64,000 bases of DNA from Chlorophyllum brunneum (lineage: Eukaryota; Basidiomycota; Agaricomycetes; Agaricales; Agaricaceae). The position numbers and the translations under genes were made by a program. The notes below the pieces were generated by a model that was given only the letters and a program-made list of their open reading frames with translations, did not search any database and was not told where the DNA came from. The stretch is from contig OY756141.1 in NCBI GenBank assembly GCA_963576785.1, positions 3,472,001 to 3,536,000 on the forward strand, in the 5' to 3' direction. Below, piece after piece: positions 22,083 through 31,689 of the stretch. The stretch's first letter is position 1; every line of letters starts with the position of its first letter.

Positions 22083-25000
22083 GCACAAACCCACGAGCCA
22101 ATAAATCTAGAGTTTCTGTTTTATCCCACAATAGACGATACGTAATCCCCCAGAAACAAAACTCTACATGCGAACTTCTCCTCAATTCAACAATCTAGAC
22201 AAGAAAAGGATGCAGACCAATTACAACCCTTGTAGACTTCGGATGCACCCACACATGCATAGCACAACGAACGATAGATGAAGAACAGATCCCGACCAAA
22301 CCCCTGGAGACCCCGATCAGAGTAATCAATGCCAACGGAACAGAAAATAAAAAAGGAGAAATAACGGACAAAGCACACCTGGTATTAAACAACGGCAACC
22401 ATACAGAACAAATCGATGCTCTAGTAACACAATTGGAAAGTGCGGACTTATATCTCGGACACGACTGGCTGGTCAAGCATAACCCGGAGATCAATTGGAA
22501 CAATCACGTCATACGATTCACCAGATGCCCAGATGAGTGCAAAATATCACATAGTGACATACGGTTCAACGAGAGAATACGGACAATCAGTGAACACATT
22601 GAAGAGAAAAAGGCGGACCAGACGAACGATGAAGATCTACCACCATACCTCCGACGATACACCCACCTATTCAACAAGAAAAACTTTGACAAACTACCCA
22701 AACACACGGTATGGGACCACGAGATAAATCTATCCGAAGACGCACCCCCGGTACTACAGTCCAAGGTCTACCCAATGACAATAACGGAGAAGCAGGAACT
22801 ACAGAAATTCCTCGACGAAAACCTCGCCTCAGGATGAATCAGACTATCACAGTCCCCCTACGCCACCCCATGCTTCTTCATACCAAAAAAGGACAGAACA
22901 AAATGCCTGGTACAGGATTACAAAAAGCTGAATGAACACACCATCAAAGACAAGATGCCACTCCCACTCATAGGCGAAGTCCTAGACCAGTTAAAGGACG
23001 TGAAGGTATTCAACAAGCTCGATATCATTTGGGGATATAACAACGTCAGGATCAGAGAAGGGGATGAATGGAAGGCAGCGTTTGTAACAAACAGCAGGTT
23101 ATTCGAACCTACGGTCATGTTCTTCGGGATGAGTAATTCACCGGCGACCTTCCAGAGGATGATGAACACAGTATTTCGGGAAATGTTACATGAGGGATCG
23201 CTTGTCAACTACATGGACGATTTTGTCATCCCAGGAACCACACAGGAAGAACTCGAAAAAAGAACAATGCAGTTCTTAGACATTGCAGCCAAGCACCAAC
23301 TCTATTTCAAACGATCAAAATGTGTGTTCGACGCGAAGGAAATACCCATATTGGGCTTTATAGTCAGACAAGGCAGCGTCAAAATGGAGGAAGAGAAGGT
23401 GAAAGCAGTAAAAGAATGGCTGACACCCAAATCCGTAAAAGACGTCGAAAAATTCCTGGGTTTTGCAAACTTCTACCGACGATTCATACAAGACTTCAGT
23501 AACATAGCAACACCCCTACACGAGCTGAAGAAGAAAGATGCGCAATGGTCATGGTCAGAACGACAACAACAGGCGTTTGAGAAGATCAAGGAAAAGATCA
23601 CGAGCAAGCCAGTACTAGCAATGCCTCAAGACAAAGGACAATACAGGGTAGAAGTGGATGCGTCGGGATACGGAGTAGGAGCAGTATTATCACAAAACCA
23701 GAATGACCAGTGGCACCCAATTGCCTTTCACTCGAGAACAATGACACCGGCAGAACGAAACTACCAAATCTACAACAAAGAACTACTAGCAATCCGAGAA
23801 GCGATCAAAACATGGAGACAATACCTACTTGATGCCGACAAACCATTCAAGATATGGATGGACCACAAGAACTTAGAATACTTCAGGAAACCGCAACAAC
23901 TCACAGGGCGACAGGCAAGATGGCAACTGGAATTACAGGAATATTGCTACACACTAAAACACATACCTGGAAAGACAAACACGAAAGCAGACGTGCTATC
24001 AAGACTAGCAAAAACGGACACAACCAGAGACAACACAAATATCACGCTATTACCCGACCACTTATTCGATAACACTATCACTGAGATCAGACAAATTTGG
24101 GAAATATCGGGAGAAGAAGATCTGAAACACCGATTACGAAAGGAGCAAAGAAGAGAAACACAGTGGCTAAGAGAAAAGGAGAAACAACCAGAGGAGATAT
24201 GGGAAACTAATGGATTACCCATGTTTGAAGAAAGAATATATGTACTACCAAACACCAAGTTATGCCAAGAAATACTCCAACAACACCATGACAAAACGGA
24301 CGTAGGACACCCGGGACAGCACAGAATGATCGAACTCCTCAAAAGGACATATTGGTGGCCACAAATGCACAATGATGTTAAACGATACATCAAGGGATGC
24401 GACACATGTCAGCAAAACAAAATACTCTGGACACAACCTACCACACATCTCCATCCCTTACCAATACCCACTGGACCATGGGAAGAAATATCAATCGACA
24501 TGATAGGACCACTGCCAGAATCAGACAGATATGACGCAATACTTGTCATTGTTGATCGTTTCAGCAAAATGATCAGACTACGCGCAGTTAACACCACCCT
24601 ATCATCCAAAGAGTTAGGAGATATTTATCGTGACGATATATGGAGGCAACATGGGATACCCCGCAGGATCATCAATTTGCATCAAAGTTCATGGCAGAAC
24701 TTTGCAGAGCAACCAGCACCCAACGTAACCTATCCATGGCATACCATCCACAAACAGACAGCCAGACAGAGTGCATCAACCAGGAGGTCGAGGCATACCT
24801 CAGAAACATAATCAACCATGCACAGGACAACTGGAAGAAATGGCTCAGCACAGCAGAATTCCAGTATAACGATAAAACACATAGTGCCACAGAACATTCA
24901 CCGTTCCAGATAGTATATGGACGACATCCATGGAAAGGAGATATCTCAAACACATCCAAGGCACCTGCGATCACGGAACGAATACAAGAGTTACAAGACA

Positions 25001-25548
25001 TGCACCAAAAAACAATTGAGATGCTACAACAGAGCCAGACGCAAATGGAGAAACGGAATAGCACAAAACCAGAACACGAGTATGAGGCAGGAAGCCAAGT
25101 TTGGCTTGAAGCAGATAATATTAGGACAACAAGGCCGACAAAAAAACTTGATCATAGGAGATACGGACCATTCCGGGTAAAAGAGAAAATAGGTGAAACA
25201 AGCTACAGACTGGAGCTACCTGAAACATGGGCGATACATGACGTGTTTAACAGCAGACTCCTCTCCCCCTATCACAAACCTGAGTATGACAGCCAGCACA
25301 CTCCACCACCACCGATCCCCGAGATAATCAATGATGAGGAACACTACAAGGTAGATGAAGTCCAAGGACACCGCACAAAGGGAAAACAAAAACAATACCT
25401 AATACACTGGAAAGGATATACGTCCGAAGAAGATACATGGGAAAATGAAGCAAATCTGGAAAACGCCAAGGAAGCGGTACAGGAGTTTATGAGCAAGATT
25501 TCGAGGACGAAACCTATAAAAAGGGGAGGTAAAAAACAGAAATTATGA
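22083..25548 (+). pseudogene. pol: Gypsy-1 pol (PR-RT-RNase H-IN-chromodomain)
   Basis: The pol frame is open from the gag end in the -1 register. Protease: LVDFGCTHTC near 22229, where Gypsy-3 has DSG, so the flap-side serine is changed. RT: DIIWGYNNVRI and active site YMDD at 23210-23221. RNase H: YRVEVDASGYGVGAVL near 23645. Integrase: H2C2 zinc finger (HHDKTDVGH...CDTCQQNK, 24285-24420), first acidic residue in ISIDMIGPLP, DHQFASKF, and HPQTDSQTE. Chromodomain near 25335-25500 (YKVDEVQGHR, YLIHWKGYTSEEDTWE). Lesions: TAG 22196, TGA 22836 (CAA in Gypsy-3) and a small deletion near 24670, by the second catalytic aspartate, shifting the frame. The C-terminal part ends at 25548. Not functional as it stands. 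Confidence 0.9.
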
Positions 25549-25751
25549 ACAACAGACCTCGCATTCCAAGCAACCACTACACTCAACGCATCACTCGCTG
25601 CATCCACTTCACCCTTGACTTCGCCAACTATCTTCATAACACTCCATGCCCACCGAACGCCAACTTACTCCATACCCCTACCTCAAAGAATTCGACAAAC
25701 TCGTCCCAGAAAGAACTAGCCATGAGGAACTCGTGGAAGGAGAAACCCTAG
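25545..25751 (+). CDS. Gypsy-1 small frame overlapping pol stop and ORF3
   Basis: 68 codons whose ATG shares the ATGA with the pol TGA (25546-25548), and whose 3' part overlaps ORF3 in another register. The N-terminal 43 or so residues (MNNRPRI, HYTQR, CIHFTLDFANYLHNTPC, PNA) are conserved in the diverged Gypsy-3 (MNNKPRI, HYTQR, CIHCTLDLANYLHNTPC), with changes concentrated at third codon positions in the CIH...ANY stretch. The overlap suggests termination-reinitiation. It could be a separate peptide or, with a -1 shift, the N-terminus of ORF3. No known domain recognised. Confidence 0.55.
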   Translation: MNNRPRIPSNHYTQRITRCIHFTLDFANYLHNTPCPPNANLLHTPTSKNSTNSSQKELAMRNSWKEKP

Positions 25752-26482
25752 TCGACACCATGATACTATTAGGCACAGCAATGAAAGCAACCCAAGAAGG
25801 CGCATCTAAAATAATGGATACCCTATCCGACACCACTCCAAGACTCAACCAATTTATCATCGACGAAGGAAGAAGAGACCAATTGGAGAGACACCTATAT
25901 GAGATCAACAACGACCTGCAACTAATCGTCATCTCCAATATGCGAGCTCGGATGCATAGCATCCTCGTAGCCCTAGCCGAACGACTCAACATGTACGAAT
26001 CAAGGGGCACGGAGAATCTCTCCCACCACATCATTAACCGACTACTCGTTAGTAATGATCCGTTTCCCATCCAACATCATATCTGTCACAAATGCGAACA
26101 AAAGACACAAGAAGCAACAGCCGCCGATCAACTACTCCATCCCGACATCGAAGAAGAAGTAGCCCATCTCCAAACCATCCTCACCATGGTAGTACCACCC
26201 ATCACACCCATAACCTTCCATCCACCGCAGGGATACAACACGTTGAAATCGGAAGGCGAAAAGGACAACAAATACTGGAGGAGTATAGTGCACAAGCTCT
26301 TAAGCAATCACACCAACGACAACACCACGTACAATAACCACACCCACTTCCTATTCAAAGAAGGACCGCCACACGCGCCCCTCTGGATCAGCTTACGACG
26401 TGTCGACAAAACACCTCTCATCGGAGGAAACAAGAAGGACTTGGCCAGAGCTCTGGGAGCTGCCATACCTATGAACGAGTAA
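25646..26482 (+). CDS. Gypsy-1 ORF3, accessory protein of unknown function
   Basis: 278 codons, ATG 25646 (context CTCCATGCCC) to TAA 26480-26482, between pol and the 3' LTR. Rich in charged residues with helical-looking middle (EGRRDQLERHLYEINNDLQL). The C-terminal third is best conserved with Gypsy-3: PPITPITFHPP, YWRSIVHKLL, PLWISLRR, TPLIGGNKKDLARAL versus PPPKPMIFNLPP, YWEEIVHNFI, PFWIRCRC, VPMIGPTKHQLANVL. I see no signal peptide, membrane segment, zinc motif or protease motif, which argues against an envelope. Function unknown. Confidence 0.8.
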   Translation: MPTERQLTPYPYLKEFDKLVPERTSHEELVEGETLVDTMILLGTAMKATQEGASKIMDTLSDTTPRLNQFIIDEGRRDQLERHLYEINNDLQLIVISNMRARMHSILVALAERLNMYESRGTENLSHHIINRLLVSNDPFPIQHHICHKCEQKTQEATAADQLLHPDIEEEVAHLQTILTMVVPPITPITFHPPQGYNTLKSEGEKDNKYWRSIVHKLLSNHTNDNTTYNNHTHFLFKEGPPHAPLWISLRRVDKTPLIGGNKKDLARALGAAIPMNE

Positions 26483-26577
26483 ATTCTCATCGCGCCTCCC
26501 CACCGTTTCCAAATTCCGTATGTTTTACTTTACGAAGGACCTTTACAGTAATACGCATCATGAGGGCATGAAGCTTG

Positions 26578-26589
26578 AAAGGGAGGTAT
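26578..26589 (+). other. Gypsy-1 polypurine tract
   Basis: AAAGGGAGGTAT directly before the 3' LTR, the expected plus-strand primer. Gypsy-2 and Gypsy-3 carry the same GGGAGGTAT end. Confidence 0.75.
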
Positions 26590-26883
26590 TGTTACGAACT
26601 ATAGATAGACCAATCATTCCTATCTCGCACCCATTACCTTGTGTACCTTCACACCTGTTTCACTCCTCGTTCCATCTCCTGTTTCATCTCTAAAGGCTAT
26701 GCCTCCTATCTGACTCGTCTACTCATCTCCCTTATTATTAACCGCCACTGCTAGTATATAAAGTGTAGTAATACTTGATGTATTCCTTACACTTTACCAA
26801 TCGTACCATCCCTTACTCTCTTCCCTACTTCCTTGTCTTTGTCCAAAGACTTGCAACCTGAGTCTCAGACTAAGGTCGTAACA
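26590..26883 (+). repeat. Gypsy-1 3' LTR
   Basis: 294 bp; about six differences from the 5' LTR, four of them clustered near position 37-52 of the LTR. Confidence 0.95.
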
Positions 26884-26888
26884 CTACA
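26884..26888. repeat. Target-site duplication of Gypsy-1 (right)
   Basis: CTACA, partner of 20455-20459; LINE C ORF1 resumes with CCATCTGGAGAACC. Confidence 0.9.
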
Positions 26889-27097
26889 CCATCTGGAGAA
26901 CCATGCCCCCACAAGGCTACGTGCTCTAACTGTGGCAAAGACCACCTAGCCACCAACCGTAAATGCCAATTTTGGAAGTACTGATTTGACCACAACTGGC
27001 ACGCCAATAAAGTGCTCAAACTGAGAGCAAACAAAGGAGTTCCATTAACCACCTCCTCGTCATCCCAGGCTAGTCAAAGCCAGACTAACCTCCCTCA

Positions 27098-30000
27098 ATG
27101 AATAACACACCTGACAATCAAGACAGGCCTCCTTGCTCAACTTTGAGTGAACTGAAGGTCTGCTCTCACAACGTTGGAAGATCATATGGAGTGATAGAGA
27201 CAGTCCTCATGCGTAGAGGTGACGTCAACCTCCTCCTCATACAAGAACCCCATGGAGATATCTCCATGACATTCCCTCATCTGTCTCTAATGATGGATCC
27301 CCCCTTGTAGAAGGCCCGGTCCACCCAGACTGGACACTTCTATCTTACCCCATTGTCACTGAAGAAGTCCTTCAAGTTGGATGCCAGTGTTACCCTCAAC
27401 GGACAATAGATGTTGATCACCATACCATCCCTTGAGTCCTTGCCTTCACTCACAAGAGACTAAAACAACTCCGACCCTCCATAAGAAGAGACATCATAGA
27501 GCATCGAGACCTCCTGTGCATTTCCCTTTTCACAGGAGGAGAAGAAATTCTACTGCTGAATGTGTATAATGACAGTCATAACACTGTACTTCACTTCCTT
27601 GAGGAGCACCTTTTCGATCTCCCACCATTTCTCTTACTGGGCAGAGATATCAATATACGGTCTGAGTTATGGGACCCTTCAACGGACCAACATCTGGCAA
27701 GTGCGGACCGTCTCCTCATGATCACCAAAGCCCTCAATTTAGTAAGGTCAATTCCATCAGAGGCCAAGCCAACATACTACCCCTCAGATCCCAACCTACC
27801 AGACACGGTCATTGACCTGCTGTTTACATCAGACATGTTACCATACATTCCCACTCATGCTATCCAGGAAGGCAATTGATACAACTCGGATCATGCCCCC
27901 CTTTTAATCAGGGTTCCTATCCCACAAATGGACATCATCATCGAAAGAATAACAGTTCCTAAAGGATTGGAAGAGGAAACCAAATTCCTGATGGATATCA
28001 TGGAGGGGATAAACAATGGAAACTGGCCAATGAATGATGCGGACAAGCTAGAGAGAGCTGTAGCTGAATTGGGAGTTTTGATTGACAGATCCTGGAATTG
28101 CAACATGAAGAAGGTCAAAATCTCCACTAGGTCCAAATCCTGGTGGAACAAAGAATGTTCTGAGGCACTCGCTACCCACTGTGTGGACTGAAAGAACAAA
28201 TACAAATGGAACGCCTTTTGCAAAACCACGAGGAGAACGAAAAGAGCCTATTTTGACAAGAAGATCCAAGAAATCTCAGTCGACAATTGATGCCCATGGG
28301 ATCTAATACCGTGGGTTAAGGGACGTGCATTCCCGACTTCCAAAACCATTCATCACAACGGTCGACCATGTCTTACCATGGACAATCTGTGGACAGCCCT
28401 TGATCAACATTACAACTTGGTCCAAGACAGACCTGTAAACACAGCTGTCCTGGAAGAATTACCACTGCCAATTGGTACAGCAAATAGGACTTGGGTTGAT
28501 TTCTCTTTACTAGAGATGAGAGAATCACTCAAGGATACCTCAAATTTGTCTGCCCCTGGCCCCGACCATATTTCTTGGTCCCATCTCAAACAGATTGTTG
28601 CCATTGATACCTGTGCTGATCTTTTACTCAGAATCAGTTGCACGTGCCTATCCCTTGGACACTGGCCCTTACACTTCAAAAAGTCAATGTTGGTAATCAT
28701 TCCCAAACCCAACAAACCCGACTACTCCACCCTGAAGGCCTTCAGACCCATTGTCCTTCTCAATATGCTTGGCAAATTAATAGAGAAAATGTTAGCCAAA
28801 TGACTCCAATTCAAAGCAGTGAAGTTTAAAGTTCTCTACCCTCACCAACTGGGAGCTATCCGTCAACAGTCCACCGAGGATGCCGGCCTATTCCTTACTC
28901 ACATCATCCAGGGAGCATGGACGAAAAAAAAGAAAACATCAGTGCTTGCATTCGATGTGGCCCAATTCTTCCCCTCCCTTAATCACATCCTCCTTACCAA
29001 CATCCTCATGCGACAAGGGTTCCCTCCTCAAATTGCAGGGTTCTTCAACAACTATCTCACAGAACACCACACTACCTATTTGTGGAACAACGAAAGTTCC
29101 CCGGAATTTGACACGGCAGTTGGAGTAGGTCAAGGCTCAGCCCTCAGCCATATCCTATTGGCCCTTTATATTGCCCCCCTTCTTTGAATCTTTGACGTCC
29201 GTATGGAGGAACACTGCAACAAATGGGACTTCAACATTTTATCATTTGTAGACGACAGCACCCTTATCGCTCAATCCCCATCCCTTGAAAAGAACGTTGA
29301 AATTCTCCAACACATGTACTGTGAAATGGAGCAGCTCATGAATGAATTTGGCTTGGTGATCAAACATAGTAAGTCCGAAGTCTTCCACTTTATGTGTGCA
29401 AGACAGGACTCCAATCCTTCCATCGACTTGGGTTCCCCCCCGTTCACCAACTGTACCCCCCTCAAGCCAAAAACCCACTGGCAGTATCTCAGTTTCTACT
29501 TCAACAGGACATTAACCTTCAAGGAACATGTCCACTACTACTCTGCCAAGGCAATATCCTCGATCAAGGCAATGAAAATGCTAGGAAACTCCATACGTGG
29601 TCTGTCCCCTAGCAACAAAAGACTACTGTACCATTCGTGTGTCATACCAGTGGTGACATATGGATATCAGTTATGGTTTCACAACAAGTCATGAACTAAA
29701 GGGACTTGCAAAATCCTCAATAAAATACAACGACAAGCAGCCCTTTGGATCACTGGGGCCTTCTGTACATCCCCCACTGGCAGTGTTGAGTCACTTGTGG
29801 GGCTCATGCCCATCAAATTACATCTTCGAAAGTTAGCTGAACAACAAATGTTGAGGCTTCATATGTTGGACGATGAACATGCGCTGGCAAGATTGATGAA
29901 AGAGTATCATTCTTCCCCCCACTGACTTCACATCAAGAATTTCATGGGGATTCAGAAGAAGAAGACACTTGGAGCTGCAATGGATGTTTCATGCCCCACC

Positions 30001-30410
30001 CCTGAGACTCGTTATGTAGAATCATTTAGTTCTGTTTCTAAAACTCTCTGGCCAGGATGTAGGTTACTTGACTGCTTCTCTACTAATGTATCATTCATAG
30101 GATTCAACCGGGACAACCCTCACCTCTCGAAAACACTTTGGGATGATGTAACAATGAACGTGACAATGGACCCCAAGTCCATCATCATTGGCATGGACGG
30201 CTTGGTCCACCCCAACCCCAACCCACTTGCTGGCCAGTTCACGGTGGCAGCCACTATTCAACACCTAGACAGAGGGAGCTCTATCATGAAGAGGCTTGGA
30301 GGAACAATGTCGACCAATACAGAATTGGTAGTGCAGTACTTAGGTATTACCAAAGTACTCGCCTCTGATGACTACAACCAAGTTGAACACATCCATGTGT
30401 TCACCAATTC
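27098..30410 (+). pseudogene. LINE C ORF2 (endonuclease, RT, part of RNase H)
   Basis: Endonuclease blocks: KVCSHNVGRSYGVIETVLMR, LIQEPHG, LLNVYNDSHN, LLGRDINIRSELWD, LPDTVIDLLF and NSDHAPLLIR. RT blocks: TWVDFSLLEM, IIPKPNKPDYST, GQGSALSH, active site FVDDS near 29250. RNase H begins at IIIGMDGLVHPNP near 30180. Stops occur near 27310, 27435, 27880, 28189, 28290, 28801-28803 (TGA versus CGA in LINEs B and D), 29187, 29694 and 29926. LINE D suggests the original was about 1350 codons. After Gypsy-2 the frame resumes at 36780. Confidence 0.85.
30406..30410. repeat. Target-site duplication of Gypsy-2 (left)
   Basis: AATTC, repeated at 36775-36779. Confidence 0.9.
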
Positions 30411-30704
30411 TGTTATGACCTTAGTCTCTGACTCAGGTTGCAAGCCTTTGGATAAAGGAAAGGAAGTAGAGAAAGGAAGAAGGGATGATACGATTGGTAA
30501 AGTGTAAGGAATACATCAAGTATTACTACACTTTATATACTAGTGGTGACAGTTAATAATAAGGGAGAGGAGTAAATGAGTCAGATGGGAGGCATAGCCT
30601 CTAGGGGTGAAACAGGGAGTGAAACAAGAAGTGAAACAAGTGTGAGGGTACACAAGGTGACGGGCGCAAGATAGGAATGCATGGTCTATCTATAGTTCGT
30701 AACA
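30411..30704 (-). repeat. Gypsy-2 3' LTR
   Basis: 294 bp between AATTC and the polypurine tract (ATACCTCCC on the plus strand, 30705-30713). Confidence 0.95.
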
Positions 30705-30811
30705 ATACCTCCCTTTCAAGCTTCATGTCCTCATGATGCATATTACTGTAAAGGTCCTTTGTAAACTAAAGCATACGGAATTTGGAGAAGGCAGGAAAAT
30801 GCGATGAGAAT

Positions 30812-31588
30812 TTACTCGTTTATAGGTACGGCCACTCCCAGAGCTCTGGCCAAGTCCTTCTTGTTTCCTCCGATGAGAGGTGCTTTATCGACACATCTTA
30901 AGCCAATCCAGAGGGGTGCATGTGGCGGTCCTTCTTTGAACAGGAAGTGGGTGTGGTTATTGTATGTGGTGTTGTCATTGGTATGATTGCCTAAGAGCTT
31001 ATGCACTATGCCCCTCCAGTATTTGTTGTCCTTTTCGCCTTCCAATTTCAATGTGTTATATCCTTGCGGTGGGTGGAAGATCATGGGTGTGATAGGGGGT
31101 ACTACCATGGTGAGGATGGTTTGTAGATGGGCTACTTCTTCTTCGATGTCAGGGTGAAGTAGTTGGTCGGCGGCTGTTGCTTCTTGGGTCTTTTGTTCGC
31201 ATTTATGACAGATGTGATGTTGGATGGGGAACGGGTCGTTAGTATTGAGTCGTTTGGCTAGGGCTACGAGGATGCTGTGCATCCGAGCTTGCATATTGGA
31301 GATGATGATAAGTTGTAGGCTGTCGTTGATTTCGTATAAGTGTCTCTCCAATTGGTCTCTCCTTCCTTCATCGATGATGAACTGGTTGAGTCTCGGAGTG
31401 GCATTGGATAAGGTGTCCATTATTTTAGATGCGCCTTCTTGGGTTGCTTTCATTGCTGTGCCTAATAGTATCATGGTGTCGACTAGGGTTTCTCCTTCCA
31501 CGAGTTCCTCATGGCTAGTTCTTTCTGGGACGAGTTTGTCGAATTCTTTGAGGTAGGGGTATGGAGTAAGTTGGCGTTCGGTGGGCAT
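30812..31588 (-). CDS. Gypsy-2 ORF3, accessory protein of unknown function
   Basis: 258 codons from ATG 31586-31588. It is the same protein as Gypsy-1 ORF3 but lacks 20 residues in the middle (a 60-nt in-frame deletion after KRLN) and has scattered substitutions such as DTLSNATPRL for DTLSDTTPRL. The first 57 or so codons are identical, being inside the shared tract. The frame stays open despite divergence and an indel in a multiple of three, which suggests coding constraint. No domain recognised. Confidence 0.8.
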   Translation of the reverse strand: MPTERQLTPYPYLKEFDKLVPERTSHEELVEGETLVDTMILLGTAMKATQEGASKIMDTLSNATPRLNQFIIDEGRRDQLERHLYEINDSLQLIIISNMQARMHSILVALAKRLNTNDPFPIQHHICHKCEQKTQEATAADQLLHPDIEEEVAHLQTILTMVVPPITPMIFHPPQGYNTLKLEGEKDNKYWRGIVHKLLGNHTNDNTTYNNHTHFLFKEGPPHAPLWIGLRCVDKAPLIGGNKKDLARALGVAVPINE

Positions 31589-31689
31589 GGAGTGTTATGA
31601 AGATAGTTGGCGAAGTCAAGGGTGAAGTGGATGCAGCGAGTGATGCGTTGAGTGTAGTGGTTGCTTGGAATGCGAGGTCTGTTGTTCAT
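31483..31689 (-). CDS. Gypsy-2 small frame overlapping pol stop and ORF3
   Basis: 68 codons identical to the Gypsy-1 frame at 25545, again starting in an ATGA overlap with the pol stop. As it lies in the identical tract it is not independent evidence; Gypsy-3 is. Confidence 0.5.
   Translation of the reverse strand: MNNRPRIPSNHYTQRITRCIHFTLDFANYLHNTPCPPNANLLHTPTSKNSTNSSQKELAMRNSWKEKP

Larger units (their letters stand above)
20460..26883 (+). mobile_element. Gypsy-1, full-length chromodomain LTR retrotransposon (6.4 kb)
   Basis: Two 294-bp LTRs (TGTTACGAAC...GTCGTAACA) with CTACA target duplications. Internal order: self-primer site, gag, pol with chromodomain integrase, a short frame in ATGA overlap with pol, ORF3, polypurine tract. 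LTRs differ at about 6 of 294 positions. Pol has stops at 22196-22198 and 22836-22838 and a frameshift near 24670, all shared with Gypsy-2. Confidence 0.95.
26889..30410 (+). mobile_element. LINE C segment 3 (ORF1 end, ORF2 endonuclease to RNase H)
   Basis: ORF1 ends with the third knuckle (CSNCGKDHLATNRKC) and a TGA at about 27099-27101 that overlaps the ORF2 ATG as ATGA (27098). The segment continues through endonuclease, RT and the first part of RNase H until Gypsy-2 at 30411. Confidence 0.9.

Noticed and set aside
21567..22094. 175-codon minus-strand open frame opposite Gypsy-1 gag (and its copy at 35140-35667)
   Set aside because: Lies wholly antisense to the gag CCHC region; its sequence is explained by codon bias of gag and has no recognised motif.
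25646..26482. ORF3 as an envelope gene
   Set aside because: No signal peptide, hydrophobic membrane segment or furin-like site is visible in any of the three copies.
29944..30507. 187-codon open frame as a distinct gene
   Set aside because: It is LINE C RNase H running by chance into the antisense Gypsy-2 LTR at 30411.
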